Shown here: positions 6,035 to 14,098 of the stretch, piece by piece
How positions within the stretch are numbered: position 1 is the stretch's first letter
How the letters are laid out: the number at the start of each line of letters is the position of its first letter
Assembly (NCBI GenBank): GCA_002308215.1
Contig: DBVO01000048.1
Coordinates: 811 to 15,040 of the forward strand
Length of the DNA stretch: 14,230 nt
Direction of reading: 5' to 3'
Origin: Christensenella sp. UBA1262
Lineage (GTDB): Bacteria; Bacillota; Clostridia; Christensenellales; CAG-917
Translations under genes and position numbers: made by a program
Notes under the pieces: generated by a model
Seen by the model: only the letters and a program-made list of their open reading frames with translations
Told to the model about the DNA's origin: nothing
Databases searched by the model: none

Positions 6035-8653
6035 TCACGCAAAAGCATTGAGCTTGTCTTTAAGTTTTGCAAGTTTATCTTGCGCTTTTGCAAGCTTATC
6101 TCTTTCATTGTCTACAAGTTTTTGAGGAGCTTTTGAAACAAATGCAGTGTTCGCAAGAAGACCTTCAGTCTTCTTGATAATTGCTTCTGTCTCAGCTATT
6201 TCTGCTTTAATGCGCTCTATTTCTTTTTGTTCATCTATAAGTTCACCAAGAGGAATAAGGAATTCTGCATCATGAGTTACAACAGCAGTTGTCTTCTCTT
6301 TAATTTCTTCCTTTGACTTGACAAACTTCACATCACTAATACCAGCCAATTTGTTAAGATATGGAACTGCGGATTCGATAAACTTCTCATCTTTTGCAAT
6401 TGAATATGCACTTACACGTTTGCTAGGCACAACGTTCATTTCATTACGTACATTTCTAATTGCAACAACAATATCTTTGAGACCTTCGAAGTTTGCTTCT
6501 TCTTTTCTAAACACATACTTCTTGTTGAACACTGGCCAATCTTCGACCATAAGGATCCTTCCGTTTGAGTATTTAGAATAAATTTCTTCCGTAATGAATG
6601 GAATGAATGGATGCAACAATTTTAAGATTTCAGTAAGGACACAAACCAGCATTGCTACTGCATGTTCATGTTCTTTCTTATTATCCGAATAAAGTGCATT
6701 CTTGCTCATCTCAATGTACCAATCACAGAATTCACTCCATGTAAAATCATAAAGAGTAGCTGCAGCAACACCAAGTTCGTACTTGTTGAGGTTAACAGTC
6801 ACTTCTTTTATTACATCATTAAGCTTGGTGAGAATCCACTTGTCTGCCCCGTTGAATCGTGAAGGCATAGATAAATCATCATCCTCTTTAATATTCATGA
6901 TGACAAAACGAGATGCATTCCAAAGTTTATTAATGAAGTTTCTGCAAGACTCAATTTTTTCTTTAGAAAATCTCGTATCACTTCCTGGTGCAACACCATT
7001 AATAAGTGCGAAACGAAGTGCGTCTGCACCATAGTTATCAATAATTTCAAGTGGATCTATACCATTGCCAAGAGACTTAGACATTTTTCTTCCCTGAGCA
7101 TCTCTAACAAGGCCATGGATTAACACATCACTAAATGGAGGCTCGCCCATAAACTCTATTCCACTGAAAATCATACGCGCGACCCAGAAGAATATGATGT
7201 CATAACCTGTAACAAGGGCTGATGTTGGATAGAAATATGCAAGATTTTTTGTTTTCTTTGGATATCCCAATGTGCTGAATGGCCAAAGTGCTGATGAGAA
7301 CCAAGTATCAAGAACATCTTCATCTTGGCGCATCTTGCCACCACATTTTGGGCAAGTTAAAACATCCGTCTTTGAAACGACCATCTCATCACAATCATCG
7401 CAATAGTATGCAGGAATACGATGTCCCCACCAAAGTTGACGTGAAATACACCAATCCTTGATGTTTTCCATCCAGTTGAAATATATCTTTTCAAATCTAG
7501 ACGGAATGAATTCCGTCTTTTTGGATTTAACTGCTTTAATTGCAGGCTCTGCCAAAGGTTTCATCTTAACAAACCATTGTTTAGAAACAAGTGATTCTAC
7601 TGTTTCACCGCAGCGATAGCAAGTTCCAACGTTGTGTGCATATGGTTGTATTTTTTCAACAAGTCCAAGTGCGTTAAGATCTTCAACAATACGCTTTCTT
7701 GCAGTAAGTCTATCAAGGCCTTGATACGTGCCTGCGTTGTCATTCATGAGGCCATCTTCACCAATAACTTGTATAATTGGTAAATTATGACGCAAACCAA
7801 CTTCAAAGTCATTTGGATCGTGTGCTGGAGTAATTTTAACTGCACCAGTACCAAATCCGATCTCGCAATAGTCATCTCCAACAACTGGTATTTCCCTATT
7901 CATAAGTGGCAACATTACTATCTTTCCAATATATTTTGCCATCTTCTCATCTTTAGGGTTTACTGCAACTGCAGTATCACCAAGCATTGTTTCAGGACGA
8001 GTTGTTGCGACTACAATCGCATCATTTTCCCCGACAATTGGGTATCTCAAATACCAAAGATTAGATTGTTGCTCTTCATATTCAACTTCAGCATCACTAA
8101 GTGCTGTCTTACATTCTGGGCACCAGTTAATGATTCTTGAACCGCGATAAATCAAACCCTTGTTATAATAACGAACAAAAGCTTCTTTAACTGCCGCAGA
8201 GAGATTGTCATCCATTGTGAATGCTTTCTTTGACCAATCACATGAAACACCGAGGCCTTTTAATTGTTCAACAATCCTTCCATCATATTGTTCTTTCCAT
8301 GCCCAAGCGCGCTTCAAAAACTCATCTCTACCGATTTCTTCTTTGGTGAGACCCTCTTCTTTTTTTATCTTTTCGATGATTTTAACTTCTGTAGCAATGG
8401 ATGCATGGTCGGTACCAGGAAGCCAAAGTGCTTCATAACCATTCATGCGCTTAAAACGAGTAAGTATGTCTTGCATAGTCTCGTCCATAGCATGTCCCAT
8501 GTGAAGTTGCCCCGTGATATTTGGCGGTGGCATCATAATGGTAAATGGCTCTTTTTCAGGGTTCACGTGCGCCTCAAAGCACTTACCTCTCATCCATTTT
8601 TCATAAATCCTTTTTTCAAACGCAGGATTATAAACTTTATCCATTTCTTCCAT
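6035..8653 (-). CDS. valS: Valyl-tRNA synthetase
   Basis: Charges tRNA-Val with valine using ATP; cytoplasmic class I synthetase with a proofreading domain. 872 residues, normal for bacteria. Visible in order: PPPNITGQLHMGH (HIGH motif, 51-54); the editing domain with ATTRPET (216-222) and AHDPNDFEVG (278-286); a zinc-ribbon-like insert with Cys 418, 421, 434 and 437; DTWFSSALWPFS (449-460); the KMSKS motif (523-527); an anticodon-binding helical domain with WSEFCDWYIEMSK; and the C-terminal coiled-coil arm typical of ValS (about 805-872). The start ATG 8653 has AAGGA 7 nt upstream. It follows pgsA by 28 nt on the same strand with no T-box leader or own promoter in between, so it is expressed from the pgsA promoter. 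Confidence 0.98.
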   Translation of the reverse strand: MEEMDKVYNPAFEKRIYEKWMRGKCFEAHVNPEKEPFTIMMPPPNITGQLHMGHAMDETMQDILTRFKRMNGYEALWLPGTDHASIATEVKIIEKIKKEEGLTKEEIGRDEFLKRAWAWKEQYDGRIVEQLKGLGVSCDWSKKAFTMDDNLSAAVKEAFVRYYNKGLIYRGSRIINWCPECKTALSDAEVEYEEQQSNLWYLRYPIVGENDAIVVATTRPETMLGDTAVAVNPKDEKMAKYIGKIVMLPLMNREIPVVGDDYCEIGFGTGAVKITPAHDPNDFEVGLRHNLPIIQVIGEDGLMNDNAGTYQGLDRLTARKRIVEDLNALGLVEKIQPYAHNVGTCYRCGETVESLVSKQWFVKMKPLAEPAIKAVKSKKTEFIPSRFEKIYFNWMENIKDWCISRQLWWGHRIPAYYCDDCDEMVVSKTDVLTCPKCGGKMRQDEDVLDTWFSSALWPFSTLGYPKKTKNLAYFYPTSALVTGYDIIFFWVARMIFSGIEFMGEPPFSDVLIHGLVRDAQGRKMSKSLGNGIDPLEIIDNYGADALRFALINGVAPGSDTRFSKEKIESCRNFINKLWNASRFVIMNIKEDDDLSMPSRFNGADKWILTKLNDVIKEVTVNLNKYELGVAAATLYDFTWSEFCDWYIEMSKNALYSDNKKEHEHAVAMLVCVLTEILKLLHPFIPFITEEIYSKYSNGRILMVEDWPVFNKKYVFRKEEANFEGLKDIVVAIRNVRNEMNVVPSKRVSAYSIAKDEKFIESAVPYLNKLAGISDVKFVKSKEEIKEKTTAVVTHDAEFLIPLGELIDEQKEIERIKAEIAETEAIIKKTEGLLANTAFVSKAPQKLVDNERDKLAKAQDKLAKLKDKLNAFA

Positions 8654-8681
8654 AATCTATTCCTTTTTCAAACGATTCAAA

Positions 8682-9434
8682 TTATTCTTCTGTTTTATGT
8701 TCTTTAGAAGGAGCGCCAAGGCCAACTGCCCTGCCTTCTGCTACAGCTTTTTGATCTTCTTCTTTAACTGATTCTGCAGTTGCTGCTTCCATTTCACCTC
8801 TAGCAATCTTTTTTACTTCGATAGTAACTTGTCTAAGATAGCTGAAAGCTGCTGCATAACTCAATACAATACCCCATGAAAGGATGCCCCAATCAGCATA
8901 TTGTACATATTGATGGAAGAATCCCAAAATTACACCAATTGAAATTGTGAATGATGATATCTTGCCGAGCCAGTTTGCTTTAACTGTTGCGCCCTTCTTG
9001 ATTACATATACTGCGATAAGAAGTTGAATGAGCTCTTTTGCAATAATTGCGATGACAAAAGCATAGTGTACAAACCAAGGATTTGAAAGTGTTCCATTAG
9101 CTACAAGATTCTTTCCTAATGGTGTGAGACCTGTGCAAAGAGCAAGACACATAAGTACAGAAATATGCATAAGCTTGTCTGCCACTGGGTCTAGTGCCAT
9201 GCCAATACCACTTTGCATGTTAAATCTTCTTGCAATATAACCATCTACAAGATCGCTACCACTTGCGAAGAAAAATACACCAAGTGCTGAATAGAACATT
9301 ACAAGATTATCTTTTACTCCGCCAAGTGCCATAAGGACTACAAATACAGGCACGCAAAGAATGCGGAAATAAGTAATAATGTTAGGAATTGTCCAAACTT
9401 CCTTAAAGTCGATTTGACCAAAACTTTTTGCCAT
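8682..9434 (-). CDS. pgsA: CDP-diacylglycerol--glycerol-3-phosphate 3-phosphatidyltransferase
   Basis: Makes phosphatidylglycerol phosphate, the committed step to phosphatidylglycerol and cardiolipin, in the cytoplasmic membrane. 250 residues. N-terminal WTIPNIITYFRILCVP is the typical PgsA opening. The full CDP-alcohol phosphatidyltransferase signature is present: D61, D64-G65, A68-R69, G78, D82 and D86 (DLVDGYIARR through ALDPVADK). Several membrane helices follow. An unusual hydrophilic acidic tail (about 211-250, EEDQKAVAEG...KTEE) makes it longer than most PgsA proteins. Start ATG 9434 has GAGGTGA 4 nt upstream. It leads an operon with valS and two membrane proteins. Confidence 0.94.
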   Translation of the reverse strand: MAKSFGQIDFKEVWTIPNIITYFRILCVPVFVVLMALGGVKDNLVMFYSALGVFFFASGSDLVDGYIARRFNMQSGIGMALDPVADKLMHISVLMCLALCTGLTPLGKNLVANGTLSNPWFVHYAFVIAIIAKELIQLLIAVYVIKKGATVKANWLGKISSFTISIGVILGFFHQYVQYADWGILSWGIVLSYAAAFSYLRQVTIEVKKIARGEMEAATAESVKEEDQKAVAEGRAVGLGAPSKEHKTEE

Positions 9435-9486
9435 AATTCACCTCATATCGCGAGCATACGCACGCTAATAAAGCATAGTAAAAAGA

Positions 9487-9515
9487 TTATAACAAATATA
9501 GCGCTAAGTGTAAAC
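9487..9515 (-). promoter_or_regulatory. Promoter of the pgsA-valS operon
   Basis: On the minus strand TTTACA (9510-9515), 17-nt spacer, TATAAT (9487-9492), about 50 nt before pgsA. This is the only good promoter found for the four-gene unit down to 4576. Confidence 0.8.
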
Positions 9516-9540
9516 AAGATTTTGATTTTTTGTTCGTACA

Positions 9541-9596
9541 AAAAATAAAGATAAAGCGACATTCCATACTTCAAATAACGAAATATAGAATGTCGC
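9541..9596 (-). terminator. Terminator of the recX-HAD unit
   Basis: GCGACATTC (9556-9564) pairs with GAATGTCGC (9588-9596), extended by ATA/TAT (9566-9568/9584-9586) after one mismatch, with a loop of about 15 nt. On the minus strand the stem is followed by a T-rich stretch (TTTATC then TTTATTTTTT). It lies 34 nt after the HAD gene stop. The rest of the 9435-9630 spacer holds the pgsA promoter; no gene is seen. Confidence 0.7.
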
Positions 9597-9630
9597 AATT
9601 GTTAGTTTTTCGATATTCTAACCGTGTAAA

Positions 9631-10287
9631 TTACTCTAAAATAAGCGAAACAACATCTAATGGAGTATCTACTATATATGTCGCTCCAAACTTTTCAAAT
9701 TCTTCTCTGTCGCCATACCCCCAAAGACCTGCAACAACATCTATACCGCACTCTTGAGCACCAACTATGTCATACAAACGGTCGCCTACCATAAGTACTC
9801 TAGATTTATCTTCTACATGCAAGTTGTCTAACACAAGGTTAATAACATCAGATTTTGACTCTTTACTAGCGTCTGCAGATGCCCCACCAACATATTCAAA
9901 ATATGGACGCAAACCAAGCTCATCAACTATTACCGAGGTAAACCTTATAGGCTTACTAGTTGCAACTGCCAAATGCTTGCTGGCATTTTGTAGTTTGGAA
10001 AGCATATCAAGTATACCATCATATATTTTACAATCTCTCCAACCACCTGCTGAATATACGCTACGATAATCTGTAATAAGCTCTTCTATTTGATCTAACT
10101 CAAGGCCAAAGAACTCTTTCATTGATACTCTGAATGGTGGGCCGACCATTTTATCAAGAATAGCATCAGTATAAGAAATGCCATGCTTGTCTAAAGCATA
10201 GCGTATGCACTTAGTTATTCCTGGCTTACTATCGGCCAATGTGCCATCAAAATCAAATAATATGTAATCGTAATTGTGCTTACTCAT
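9631..10287 (-). CDS. HAD phosphatase, phosphoglycolate phosphatase-like
   Basis: A 218-residue cytoplasmic HAD-superfamily phosphatase of the Gph/PgmB-like branch. Motif I FDFDGTLADS (nucleophile D12, acid/base D14), a helical cap (about 18-85), motif II VATSK (108-112), motif III Lys in KESKSD (about 145) and motif IV MVGDRLYDIVGAQ (167-179). The substrate cannot be told from sequence; phosphoglycolate, pyrophosphate or a sugar phosphate are candidates. ATG 10287 is preferred to the earlier in-frame TTG because the protein then starts just before motif I as in relatives. It overlaps the end of recX by 8 nt, so translation is probably coupled. Confidence 0.92.
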   Translation of the reverse strand: MSKHNYDYILFDFDGTLADSKPGITKCIRYALDKHGISYTDAILDKMVGPPFRVSMKEFFGLELDQIEELITDYRSVYSAGGWRDCKIYDGILDMLSKLQNASKHLAVATSKPIRFTSVIVDELGLRPYFEYVGGASADASKESKSDVINLVLDNLHVEDKSRVLMVGDRLYDIVGAQECGIDVVAGLWGYGDREEFEKFGATYIVDTPLDVVSLILE

Positions 10288-10780
10288 TTTCTTCACTGAT
10301 AAAAATGTCAAACTTCTCTGCCATTACTTTATTTATAATCTTGAACGCAAATCCACGTTGATATAAAAATGCAGAAACCTTTTGATACCCTGATTTATCA
10401 ACTATCTTTTTTTGCTTAATATATTTTTCTGCCATATCACTAGCAAGAGAAATTTCAAAATCATCTGTCAATATGTCTTCAATCATATTGGCGACCATGC
10501 GCTTATCAATTCCCTTTTCAGCTGTGAGTTTATATTCTATCTTCTTTGCCCCATATCTTGATTTGTTAAAAAGTAGATATGTTCTGACATATTCTTCATC
10601 ATTAATATAGCGATACTTTTTTGCTCGATCAATAGCAAATTCGACCTCATCTTTATGATAGCCTTTGTCATAGAGTTTATCTTTGCATTCTTGCTCACTA
10701 CGTGGAGCAATCGCTAGGTATTTCACTAACGACTCATATGCTTTTTTAGCTCTTGCTTCATCAAGTTCAAATTCGCTCAT
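10280..10780 (-). CDS. recX: RecX family regulator of RecA
   Basis: RecX binds RecA filaments and modulates recombination and the SOS response. 166 residues, basic and helical, made of repeated three-helix units. Recognisable features are LAIAPRSEQECKDKLYDKGY (22-41, the RSExEL-KL-KG signature), YINDEEYVRTYL (57-68), SRYGAKKIEYKL (74-85), and a last unit KVSAFLYQRGFAFKIINKV. The ribosome binding site before ATG 10780 is weak. recA is not next to it in this window; instead it is followed by an overlapping HAD phosphatase gene. No LexA-type site was recognised upstream. Confidence 0.9.
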   Translation of the reverse strand: MSEFELDEARAKKAYESLVKYLAIAPRSEQECKDKLYDKGYHKDEVEFAIDRAKKYRYINDEEYVRTYLLFNKSRYGAKKIEYKLTAEKGIDKRMVANMIEDILTDDFEISLASDMAEKYIKQKKIVDKSGYQKVSAFLYQRGFAFKIINKVMAEKFDIFISEENE

Positions 10781-10799
10781 AACCGTTTTATCATCTCAA

Positions 10800-10839
10800 A
10801 TTATATTGATAAACTATTGTTTGTGTGATTATTTGTCAA
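10800..10839 (-). promoter_or_regulatory. Possible promoter of recX
   Basis: On the minus strand a perfect TTGACA (10834-10839) overlaps the last codons of the preceding gene, and a perfect TATAAT (10800-10805) lies 28 nt further on. That spacing is too long for one promoter. Either TTGACA works with the weak TAGTTT 17 nt downstream, or TATAAT works with a poor -35. A recX promoter in this 48-nt gap is plausible but unresolved. Confidence 0.35.
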
Positions 10840-11461
10840 TTGCTTCAAAGAATATTTCATCTAAAATAATGGCTTCAACTTTGCCAGATGTTAACTCTTT
10901 TAACCCTTCAGCAAATTCATCTACTTTGTTTAACGGGACTATTATTTCAGCAGATACATCATCCCCGTATTCAAAATCAAGCGGTCTGCATTCACTCTTA
11001 AACAAGTACTTCTCTACAGTAGCAAAAGTTGAATAATCTGTCTTTAATCTAACTTTCTTGCATTCTTTTTTAACAAGTATTTTTGCTGCTTTTAATACGT
11101 CTGCTGCTGCTCCAGAATATGCACCTACAAGGCCACCCGCTCCGAGCTTAATACCGCCAAAGTATCTAGTAACAACTATAGCTGTTTTTACAAGCCCTTG
11201 CTTTTTAATAACATCAAGTATAGGCTGTCCGGCTGTTCCACCTGGCTCTCCATCATCACTAAAACGTGCTATGTTTCCAAGCTCATCTGCCACATATGCA
11301 TAACAGTTGTGAGTGGCGTCTGGATATTTCTTTTTTACAGACTTAACAAATGCTTCGGCTTCTTCTTGGTTAACTTCACCTTTTGCCGTAGCGATAAAAC
11401 GAGATCTTTTGATCTCGTTTTCAATTTGATATTCGCCACTTACGACTTTAATTTCTTTCAC
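10829..11461 (-). CDS. YigZ/IMPACT family protein
   Basis: A 210-residue member of the YigZ/IMPACT (UPF0029) family, conserved proteins with a ribosomal-S5-like N-terminal fold whose bacterial role is not settled. The hallmark motifs are clear: RSRFIATA (19-26), HNCYAYV (51-57), DDGEPGGTAGQPIL (69-82) and TRYFGGIKLGAGGLVGAYSGAA (98-119), then an alpha/beta C-terminal domain. The start is GTG 11461, overlapping the tyrS TGA stop as GTGA. This overlap indicates translational coupling with tyrS. Confidence 0.93.
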   Translation of the reverse strand: MKEIKVVSGEYQIENEIKRSRFIATAKGEVNQEEAEAFVKSVKKKYPDATHNCYAYVADELGNIARFSDDGEPGGTAGQPILDVIKKQGLVKTAIVVTRYFGGIKLGAGGLVGAYSGAAADVLKAAKILVKKECKKVRLKTDYSTFATVEKYLFKSECRPLDFEYGDDVSAEIIVPLNKVDEFAEGLKELTSGKVEAIILDEIFFEAIDK

Positions 11462-12672
11462 TCTACTGTTACCTTATAGAAGTTCTTTTTGCCTTTTTGA
11501 AGTGTGAATCCATTAGCAATTTGGCTGTCATCAATGTGTGCCATGATATCTGTAACCTTATTACCATCCACACTAATTCCGCCGCCTTGAATAAGACGCT
11601 TTGCTTCGCCCTTAGATGGGACTTTAGCAACTGCTACCAAAATATCTGCGATGCTTGTCATTCCCGCTGGGATTGTTGCTGCAGGCATGTTTTCTGCATC
11701 ACCAGAGAACGCTGCATGTGCTTTTGCTAATGCGTTATCTGCTTCTTCTTTGCCATGAACCATAGCTGTTAATTCATATGCCAAACGCTCTTTAGCTGCG
11801 TTCATGCGTTCATCATTATACTTAGTAAGCTCATTGATTTCATCAAGTGGGAGGAATGTCAAGTATCTAAATACTTTTGCGACATCTGCATCCGCAATAT
11901 TTCTCCAGTATTGGAAGAAATCATAAGGTGCTGTCTTATTAGGATCAAGCCACACTGCTCCCTTTGCTGTCTTACCCATCTTGATTCCTTCACTTGTTGT
12001 AAGCAAATCAAATGTAATTGCAAATGCAGCCTTTTGCTCTTTTCTACGAATAAGATCTGCACCAGCAAGAATGTTAGACCATTGATCGTCGCCACCGCAT
12101 TCAAGCACACAGCCATACTTTCTGTTAAGAACAAGGAAGTCATAAGATTGCATAAGCATGTAGTTGAACTCAAGGAATGTTAATCCCTTTTCTAATCTTT
12201 GTTTATAGCATTCTGCTGTGAGCATACGATTAACTGAAAAATGTGCACCAACTTCACGCAAGAAATCAATATAGTTAAGATCAAGCAACCAATCTGCGTT
12301 GTTTACGAGTATTGCTGCATTCTCCCCTTCAAAGCGAACAAAACGTGCCATTTGCTTTTTAAAGCATTCTACATTATGTGCGATAGTTTCTTTGGTCATC
12401 ATTGAACGCATATCTGTTCTACCGCTAGGATCGCCTACCATTGCTGTTCCACCACCAATAAGGATGATTGGGCGATGTCCAGCATCTTGCAAACGTTTAG
12501 CAACAATCATTTGCATAAAATGACCAACATGCAAACTATCAGCAGTTGGGTCAAAACCAATGTAAAAGGATTGAGAACCTTCATCAAGCATCTTTTTGAG
12601 GTCCTCTTCAAATACGACTTGTTTAACAAGCCCACGTTCTCTTAATTCATCAATAATATTTTGTTTAGGCAT
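11458..12672 (-). CDS. tyrS: Tyrosyl-tRNA synthetase
   Basis: Charges tRNA-Tyr; class Ic synthetase, normally a dimer. 404 residues, normal bacterial TyrS length. GFDPTADSLHVGHF (39-52) holds the HIGH motif as HVGH, and GGGTAMVGDPSGR (73-85) follows. MQSYDFL (174-180) and GGDDQWSNI (193-201) line the tyrosine pocket, and KMGKT (231-235) is the KMSKS loop in the TyrS form. A C-terminal S4 RNA-binding domain (about 340-404) includes EAKRLIQGGGISVDG. ATG 12672 has AGAGG 7 nt upstream. The promoter-to-start leader is only about 25 nt, so there is no room for a T-box riboswitch, which often controls tyrS in Bacillota. Confidence 0.98.
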   Translation of the reverse strand: MPKQNIIDELRERGLVKQVVFEEDLKKMLDEGSQSFYIGFDPTADSLHVGHFMQMIVAKRLQDAGHRPIILIGGGTAMVGDPSGRTDMRSMMTKETIAHNVECFKKQMARFVRFEGENAAILVNNADWLLDLNYIDFLREVGAHFSVNRMLTAECYKQRLEKGLTFLEFNYMLMQSYDFLVLNRKYGCVLECGGDDQWSNILAGADLIRRKEQKAAFAITFDLLTTSEGIKMGKTAKGAVWLDPNKTAPYDFFQYWRNIADADVAKVFRYLTFLPLDEINELTKYNDERMNAAKERLAYELTAMVHGKEEADNALAKAHAAFSGDAENMPAATIPAGMTSIADILVAVAKVPSKGEAKRLIQGGGISVDGNKVTDIMAHIDDSQIANGFTLQKGKKNFYKVTVE

Positions 12673-12702
12673 ATAATAACCTCTATATATAATCTATAAA
12701 GG

Positions 12703-12731
12703 ATTATAACACAACGATATATTCAAGGCAA
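12703..12731 (-). promoter_or_regulatory. Promoter of tyrS
   Basis: On the minus strand TTGCCT (12726-12731), 17-nt spacer, TATAAT (12703-12708), about 30 nt before the tyrS start and just beyond the eno terminator. Confidence 0.8.
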
Positions 12732-12748
12732 CTTATTTTTGTCGTGAC

Positions 12749-12782
12749 AAAAAAAATCACGCCGCACTAAGTACGGCGTGAT
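12749..12782 (-). terminator. Rho-independent terminator of eno
   Basis: On the minus strand ATCACGCCG pairs with CGGCGTGAT (9 bp, plus 3 more inner pairs around a TTA loop), followed by a run of eight T including the last stem base. It begins 17 nt after the eno stop. A textbook terminator, separating eno from the tyrS unit. Confidence 0.96.
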
Positions 12783-12799
12783 ATATTATTGAGATTTGA

Positions 12800-14098
12800 T
12801 TAGAATTTGCGGTTTGCAAATGCTCTAAGGCCAAGATATTCAGCTTCGTCACCAAGTTCTTCTTCAATACGAAGGAGTTGATTGTATTTTGCCATACGAT
12901 CTGTACGTGATGCAGAACCAGTCTTAATTTGACCAGCATTAACTGCAACTGCGAGATCTGCGATTGTGACGTCTTCTGTTTCACCAGAACGGTGAGAAAC
13001 CATACATGTATATCCGTTAGTTTGAGCAAGGCGGATTGCATCAAGAGTTTCTGTAAGTGTACCGATTTGGTTAACTTTGATAAGAACAGAGTTTGCTGTA
13101 TCGTTTACAATGCCCTTCTTAACAAATTCTGGGTTTGTAACAAAGAGGTCATCACCAACGAGTTGGATCTTCTTGCCAAGGCGACGTGTGAGCTCTGCCC
13201 AACCTGCCCAATCTGATTCTGCAAGACCATCTTCAATTGTGATGATTGATGGATAATCAGCAACAAGTTTCTCAAGAAATTGAATCATTTCTTCAGTTGT
13301 CTTCTTGCCTTCTCCAGATTTTACAAGATTGTAAACGCCATTGCCCTCATAGAATTCAGAAGATGCAACGTCCATACCGAGGAAGATTTGCTTGCCAAGG
13401 ACATAACCTGCATTCTTAACTGCTTCTGCGATAAGTGCGAGAGGTTCTTCATTACCGTTGCGGCATGATGGAGCGAAACCACCTTCATCGCCAACGCCTG
13501 TTTCATAACCTTTATCTTTAACAACTTTCTTCAATGCATGGAAGCATTCAACACCTGCTCTAAGAGCTTCACGATATGTATCGAAGCCAGCAGGAATGAT
13601 AAAGAATTCTTGGAAGTCAACAGTTGATTGTGCGTGTGCACCACCATTGATAACGTTCATGCATGGTGTTGGGATAACCTTTGCATTTGTACCGCCAATA
13701 TAACGATAAAGTGGCAAACCAAGTGATTCTGCTGCTGCATGTGCAACTGCCAAAGAAACACCGAGGATTGCGTTAGCACCCAAATTCTTTTTGAATGGTG
13801 TGCCATCAAGTTTGAGCATTGTATTGTCAACAAGAACTTGATTTGTTGCTTCAAGACCAATAACTGCTGGAGCAAGAACTTTGTTGACGTTGTCAACTGC
13901 CTTCAATGTGCCTTTGCCAAGATAACGCTTCTTGTCGCCATCTCTGAGTTCGAGTGCTTCACTTTCACCAGTGGATGCACCAGATGGAACGATTGCGCGT
14001 CCCTTAACGCCGTTTTCAAGAAGGACTTCAACTTCTACAGTTGGATTGCCACGGCTGTCCAAAACTTCTCTGCCATGAACATTAACAATTTTTGCCAT
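12800..14098 (-). CDS. eno: Enolase
   Basis: Converts 2-phosphoglycerate to phosphoenolpyruvate in glycolysis, and is also a component of RNA degradation complexes in bacteria. 432 residues, standard length. Catalytic and metal residues are all present: GASTGE (40-45), GDEGGFAP with Glu 205, Mg ligands D243 (GMDVASSEFY), E289 (TIEDGLAESDW) and D316 (VGDDLFVTN), Lys 341 (LIKVNQIGTLTE), His 369 (SHRSGETED), and KYNQLLRIEEEL near the end. ATG 14098 is the start: the protein opens with the canonical MAKIVNVHGREVLDSRGNP, and AAGGAG lies 8 nt upstream, although the frame stays open further. No convincing promoter is visible because the upstream sequence is a mirror copy of this gene's own 5' end. 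Confidence 0.98.
   Translation of the reverse strand: MAKIVNVHGREVLDSRGNPTVEVEVLLENGVKGRAIVPSGASTGESEALELRDGDKKRYLGKGTLKAVDNVNKVLAPAVIGLEATNQVLVDNTMLKLDGTPFKKNLGANAILGVSLAVAHAAAESLGLPLYRYIGGTNAKVIPTPCMNVINGGAHAQSTVDFQEFFIIPAGFDTYREALRAGVECFHALKKVVKDKGYETGVGDEGGFAPSCRNGNEEPLALIAEAVKNAGYVLGKQIFLGMDVASSEFYEGNGVYNLVKSGEGKKTTEEMIQFLEKLVADYPSIITIEDGLAESDWAGWAELTRRLGKKIQLVGDDLFVTNPEFVKKGIVNDTANSVLIKVNQIGTLTETLDAIRLAQTNGYTCMVSHRSGETEDVTIADLAVAVNAGQIKTGSASRTDRMAKYNQLLRIEEELGDEAEYLGLRAFANRKF

Noticed and set aside
7787..8140. 117-codon plus-strand ORF inside valS
   Set aside because: Antisense shadow of conserved valS sequence with no start signals or recognisable protein features.
10800..10839. TTGACA and TATAAT before recX as one perfect promoter
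   Set aside because: The two hexamers are 28 nt apart, far beyond the 16-18 nt that sigma-A promoters allow; only a low-confidence promoter was kept.
12673..12748. T-box riboswitch before tyrS
   Set aside because: Fewer than 80 nt separate the start codon from the eno terminator and no T-box core sequence or specifier stem is visible. The valS upstream gap (28 nt) is also too short.
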